Below, piece after piece: positions 61,464 through 64,000 of a stretch of 64,000 nt of DNA. Each line of letters starts with the position of its first letter. The stretch's first letter is position 1. This stretch comes from Histoplasma ohiense. Taxonomy: Eukaryota; Ascomycota; Eurotiomycetes; Onygenales; Ajellomycetaceae. The notes beneath the pieces are model-generated. The model had not been told where the DNA came from. It did no database searches and was given only the letters and a program-made list of their open reading frames with translations. The stretch covers positions 7,996,999-8,060,998 of the forward strand of contig JAEVHH010000001.1 of assembly GCA_017607445.1 (NCBI GenBank). The letters run 5' to 3'. Made by a program: the position numbers and the translations under genes.

Positions 61464-61908
61464 ATTATATCTTTCACTGCATTATATTCTACTTTTTTTT
61501 TGAAGATTATTATTGATATATTGATATAAATATACTTGCAGATCTCTCATCTACTTACAATAACTTTAATAATAATATTGATAATACTATTGAAAATGAA
61601 GATAAATGTGATAGTTATAGTCTAACTCTGTATATATAATATATATATTATTTTTTTTAATAAAAGAATGTTGATATTTTTTTTTTCAGACTGAATATTT
61701 ATTCTTCTTCAAAACAATTATATTCTATTAATAAAACTATTTTATCTTATATTTAGTCTCAGTTTTATATATGATCACACAGTCAGTCTATATATATATA
61801 ATGTTATCAATTACTTAATGAAATAGAATTGATGAATTATTTGATTGCTAGAAATTGAATATAGTAAAACAAAAAGAATTTATTTTTTCTTGAAGATTTA
61901 ACTCTAAC
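61464..61908. other. AT-rich, no gene seen
   Basis: Background between the MITE and the subtelomeric satellite. Confidence 0.5.
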
Positions 61909-61922
61909 TCTAACTCTAACCA
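61909..61922 (-). repeat. Degenerate inverted telomere-like repeat (ctctaa)3
   Basis: taactctaactctaactctaacc (from about 61900) is three to four copies of ctctaa. This is the complement orientation of the terminal repeat with ccctaa changed to ctctaa, a CpC change. It sits exactly at the left edge of the hexamer satellite. Confidence 0.6.
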
Positions 61923-61924
61923 CT

Positions 61925-63888
61925 ATTTATAAAAAATAAAAATTATAATAAAAATAAAAATAAAAGTGAGAGTGAGAATAAAAATGAAAATAAAAATTAA
62001 AATAAAAATGAAAATAAAAATAAAAATTAAAAATTAAAGTAAAAATGAAAATAAAAATAAAAGTAAAAATAAAAATAAAAGTAAAAATAAAAATAAAAAT
62101 AAAAATTAAAGTAAAAATTAAAGTAAAAATTAAAATAAAAATGAAAATTAGAATATAAATTAAAATAAAAATAAAAATAAAAATTAGTATGAAAATAAAA
62201 ATAAAAATTAAAATTAAAAATTGAAGTAATAAAGTAAAAATAAAAAGAAAAATAAAAATAAAAATAAAAATTGAAATAATAAGATAAAAATAAAAGTGTT
62301 AATAAAAATAAAAATAATAAAAATTAATATAAAAATGAAAATGAAAATAAAAGTAAAAATTAAAATTAAAAGTAAAAATAAAAATGAATGAAAATAAAAA
62401 TAAAAATTAAAATAAAAATGAAAATTAGAATATAAATTAAAATAAAAATAAAAATAAAAATTAGTATGAAAATAAAAATAAAAATTAAAATTAAAAATTG
62501 AAATAATAAAGTAAAAATAAAAAGAAAAATAAAAATAAAAATAAAAATTGAAATAATAAGATAAAAATAAAAGTGTTAATAAAAATAAAAATAATAAAAA
62601 TTAATATAAAAATGAAAATGAAAATAAAAGTAAAAATTAAAATTAAAAGTAAAAATAAAAATGAATGAAAATGAAAATAAAAATAAAAATTAAAGTAAGA
62701 ATTGAAATAAAAATAAAAATAAAAATAAAAATAAAAATAAAAATTAAAGTAAAAATTAAAGTAAAAATGAAAATAAAATTAAAAGTAAGAGAAAGAATAA
62801 AAATAAAAATAAAAATAAAAATTAAAATAGAAATGAAAATGAAAATAAAAATAAAAATAAAAATAAAAATAAAAATAAAAATGAGAATGAAAATAAAAAT
62901 AAAAATTAAAATTAAAATAATAAATAAAGTAAAAATAAAAAGAAAAAGAAAAATAAAAATAAAAATTGAAGTAATAAATAAAATAAAAATGAAAATGAAA
63001 ATAAAAATAAAAATAAAAGTAAAAATTAAAGTAAAAATTAAAGTGAAAATGAAAATAAAATTGAAAGTAAAAGAAAGAATAAAAATAAAAATAGAAATGA
63101 AAATGAAAATAGAAATTAAAATTGAAATAATAAAAATATAAAAATAAAAATAAAAATTGAAATAATAAATAAAATAAAAATGAAAATAAGTAAAAATAAA
63201 AGTAAAAATTAAAATAAAAATTAAAATTAAAAATAAAATTAAAAATTAAAAATTGAAATAAAAATAAAAATAAAAATAAAAATGAGAATGAAAATAAAAA
63301 TAAAAATTAAAATTAAAATAATAAATAAAGTAAAAATGAAAAGAAAAATAAAAATAAAAATAAAAATTGAAATAATAAATAAAGTAAAAATAAAAATAAA
63401 AATAAAAGTGAAAGTATGAATAAAAATAAAAGTAAAAATAAAAATTAGAATAAAAATAAAAATAAAAATAAAAATGAAAATGAAAAAAATGAGAGTAAAA
63501 GTAAAAATAAAAATAAAAATTAAAAATAAAAATAATAATTAAAAATTAAAATAAAAATGAAAATGAAAAAAATGAGAGTAAAAGTAAAAATAAAAATAAA
63601 AATTAAAATATGAATTAAAATAAAAATGAGAATGAGAATAAAAATGAAAATAAAAATAAAAATTAGAGTAAGAATTGAAATAAAAATAAAAATGAAAATA
63701 AATAGAAAAATGAAAATGAAAATGAGAATAAAAATAAAAATAAAAATAAAAGTAAAAATAAAAATGAGAGTGAGTTAAAGTTAAAATTAAAAATAAAAAT
63801 AAAAATAAAAGTAAATTAGTTATTAAAATAAAAATAAAAGTAAAAATAAAAATTAAAATAAAAATTAAAGTATAAATGAAAATGAACA
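61925..63888. repeat. C-poor hexamer satellite (taaaaa / taaaag / atgaaa)
   Basis: About 2 kb of units near 6 bp, such as aaaaat, aaaatg and aaaagt, with almost no C on the plus strand. Larger duplications are visible: the block with aaaattagaatataaattaa at about 62140-62380 recurs at about 62410-62670. It is open in several frames (Lys/Ile on plus, Phe/Tyr on minus) without coding character. Confidence 0.9.
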
Positions 63889-63890
63889 TG

Positions 63891-64000
63891 AGGGTTAGGG
63901 TTAGGGTTAGGGTTAGGGTTAGGGTTAGGGTTAGGGTTAGGGTTAGGGGTTAGGGTTAGGGTTAGGTTAGGGTTAGGGTTAGGGTTAGGGTTAGGGTTGG
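63891..64000 (+). repeat. Telomere (TTAGGG)n
   Basis: About 18 TTAGGG units with the G-rich strand running 5'-3' to the window end, so the chromosome end lies to the right. Variants: one TTAGGGG (about 63952) and one TTAGG (about 63962). The last bases read ggttgg. Confidence 0.97.

Noticed and set aside
62665..63141. 158-codon Lys/Ile frame and, at 63539-63889, a 116-codon Phe/Tyr antisense frame
   Set aside because: Both follow from the C-poor hexamer satellite; no coding features.
1..64000. Nuclear UGA=Trp code as the primary explanation
   Set aside because: Not excluded, but conserved Gly and Pro of several helicase motifs are also lost by the same base changes, non-coding repeats show them too, and the LINE uses only TGG; kept as an alternative.
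1..64000. CRISPR array, bacterial operons, rRNA or tRNA genes
   Set aside because: None seen; tandem arrays here have no unique spacers, and the window is a eukaryotic chromosome end.

Overview
This window is the right-hand end of a eukaryotic chromosome, most likely of a filamentous fungus (probably an ascomycete; the species cannot be told from this sequence). The last 110 bases are TTAGGG telomere repeats running off the right edge. The identifiable introns are about 55-66 bp, as in fungi. The protein families are fungal subtelomere and transposon families: a telomere-linked RecQ-like helicase, Ty3/gypsy chromoviruses, a non-LTR element, a hAT-like element and a Tc1/mariner element. The sequence is AT-rich and almost free of CpG. 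No tRNA or rRNA gene was found, and no host gene looks intact.

Layout, left to right. 1-12111: Ty3/gypsy copy A1, split by a 6.2-kb chromovirus (B, minus strand) and carrying a 5'-truncated LINE. 12112-12956: a gag fragment and unassigned DNA. 12957-17710: Ty3/gypsy element C, without recognisable LTRs. 18300-40130: one decayed telomere-linked helicase gene, cut by full-length Ty3/gypsy copy A2 (18761-33414), itself cut by a full-length LINE (22355-29577), and cut again by a hAT-like element (34799-37201) with an internal 1.75-kb minisatellite. 43348-46767: decayed UPF1/NAM7-like SF1 helicase gene. 48180-53058: decayed SNF2-family gene with an intact 65-bp intron and a truncated LINE insertion. 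54535-58396: an 18-bp minisatellite holding a solo LTR (A type) and a Tc1/mariner element. 58397-61908: AT-rich DNA with two degenerate solo LTRs and a 332-bp hAT MITE. 61909-63890: an inverted degenerate telomere-like stretch followed by a C-poor hexamer satellite. 63891-64000: telomere.

The unifying signal is mutational. Nearly every long coding region is interrupted almost only by TGA, at positions where the family has Trp or Arg, while CAA and CAG codons survive. Glycines and prolines of the helicase motifs are replaced as expected for G-to-A and C-to-T change at GpG/CpC and CpG. Paired repeats (the two LTRs of B, A1 against A2, the two hAT copies) show the same changes. I read this as an RIP-like hypermutation that spares CpA, unlike the classical CpA-directed process. 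Nuclear UGA=Trp is the main alternative and is discussed in the findings. The LINE is the exception: young, CpG-poor, full of TGG codons, and broken only by small indels.
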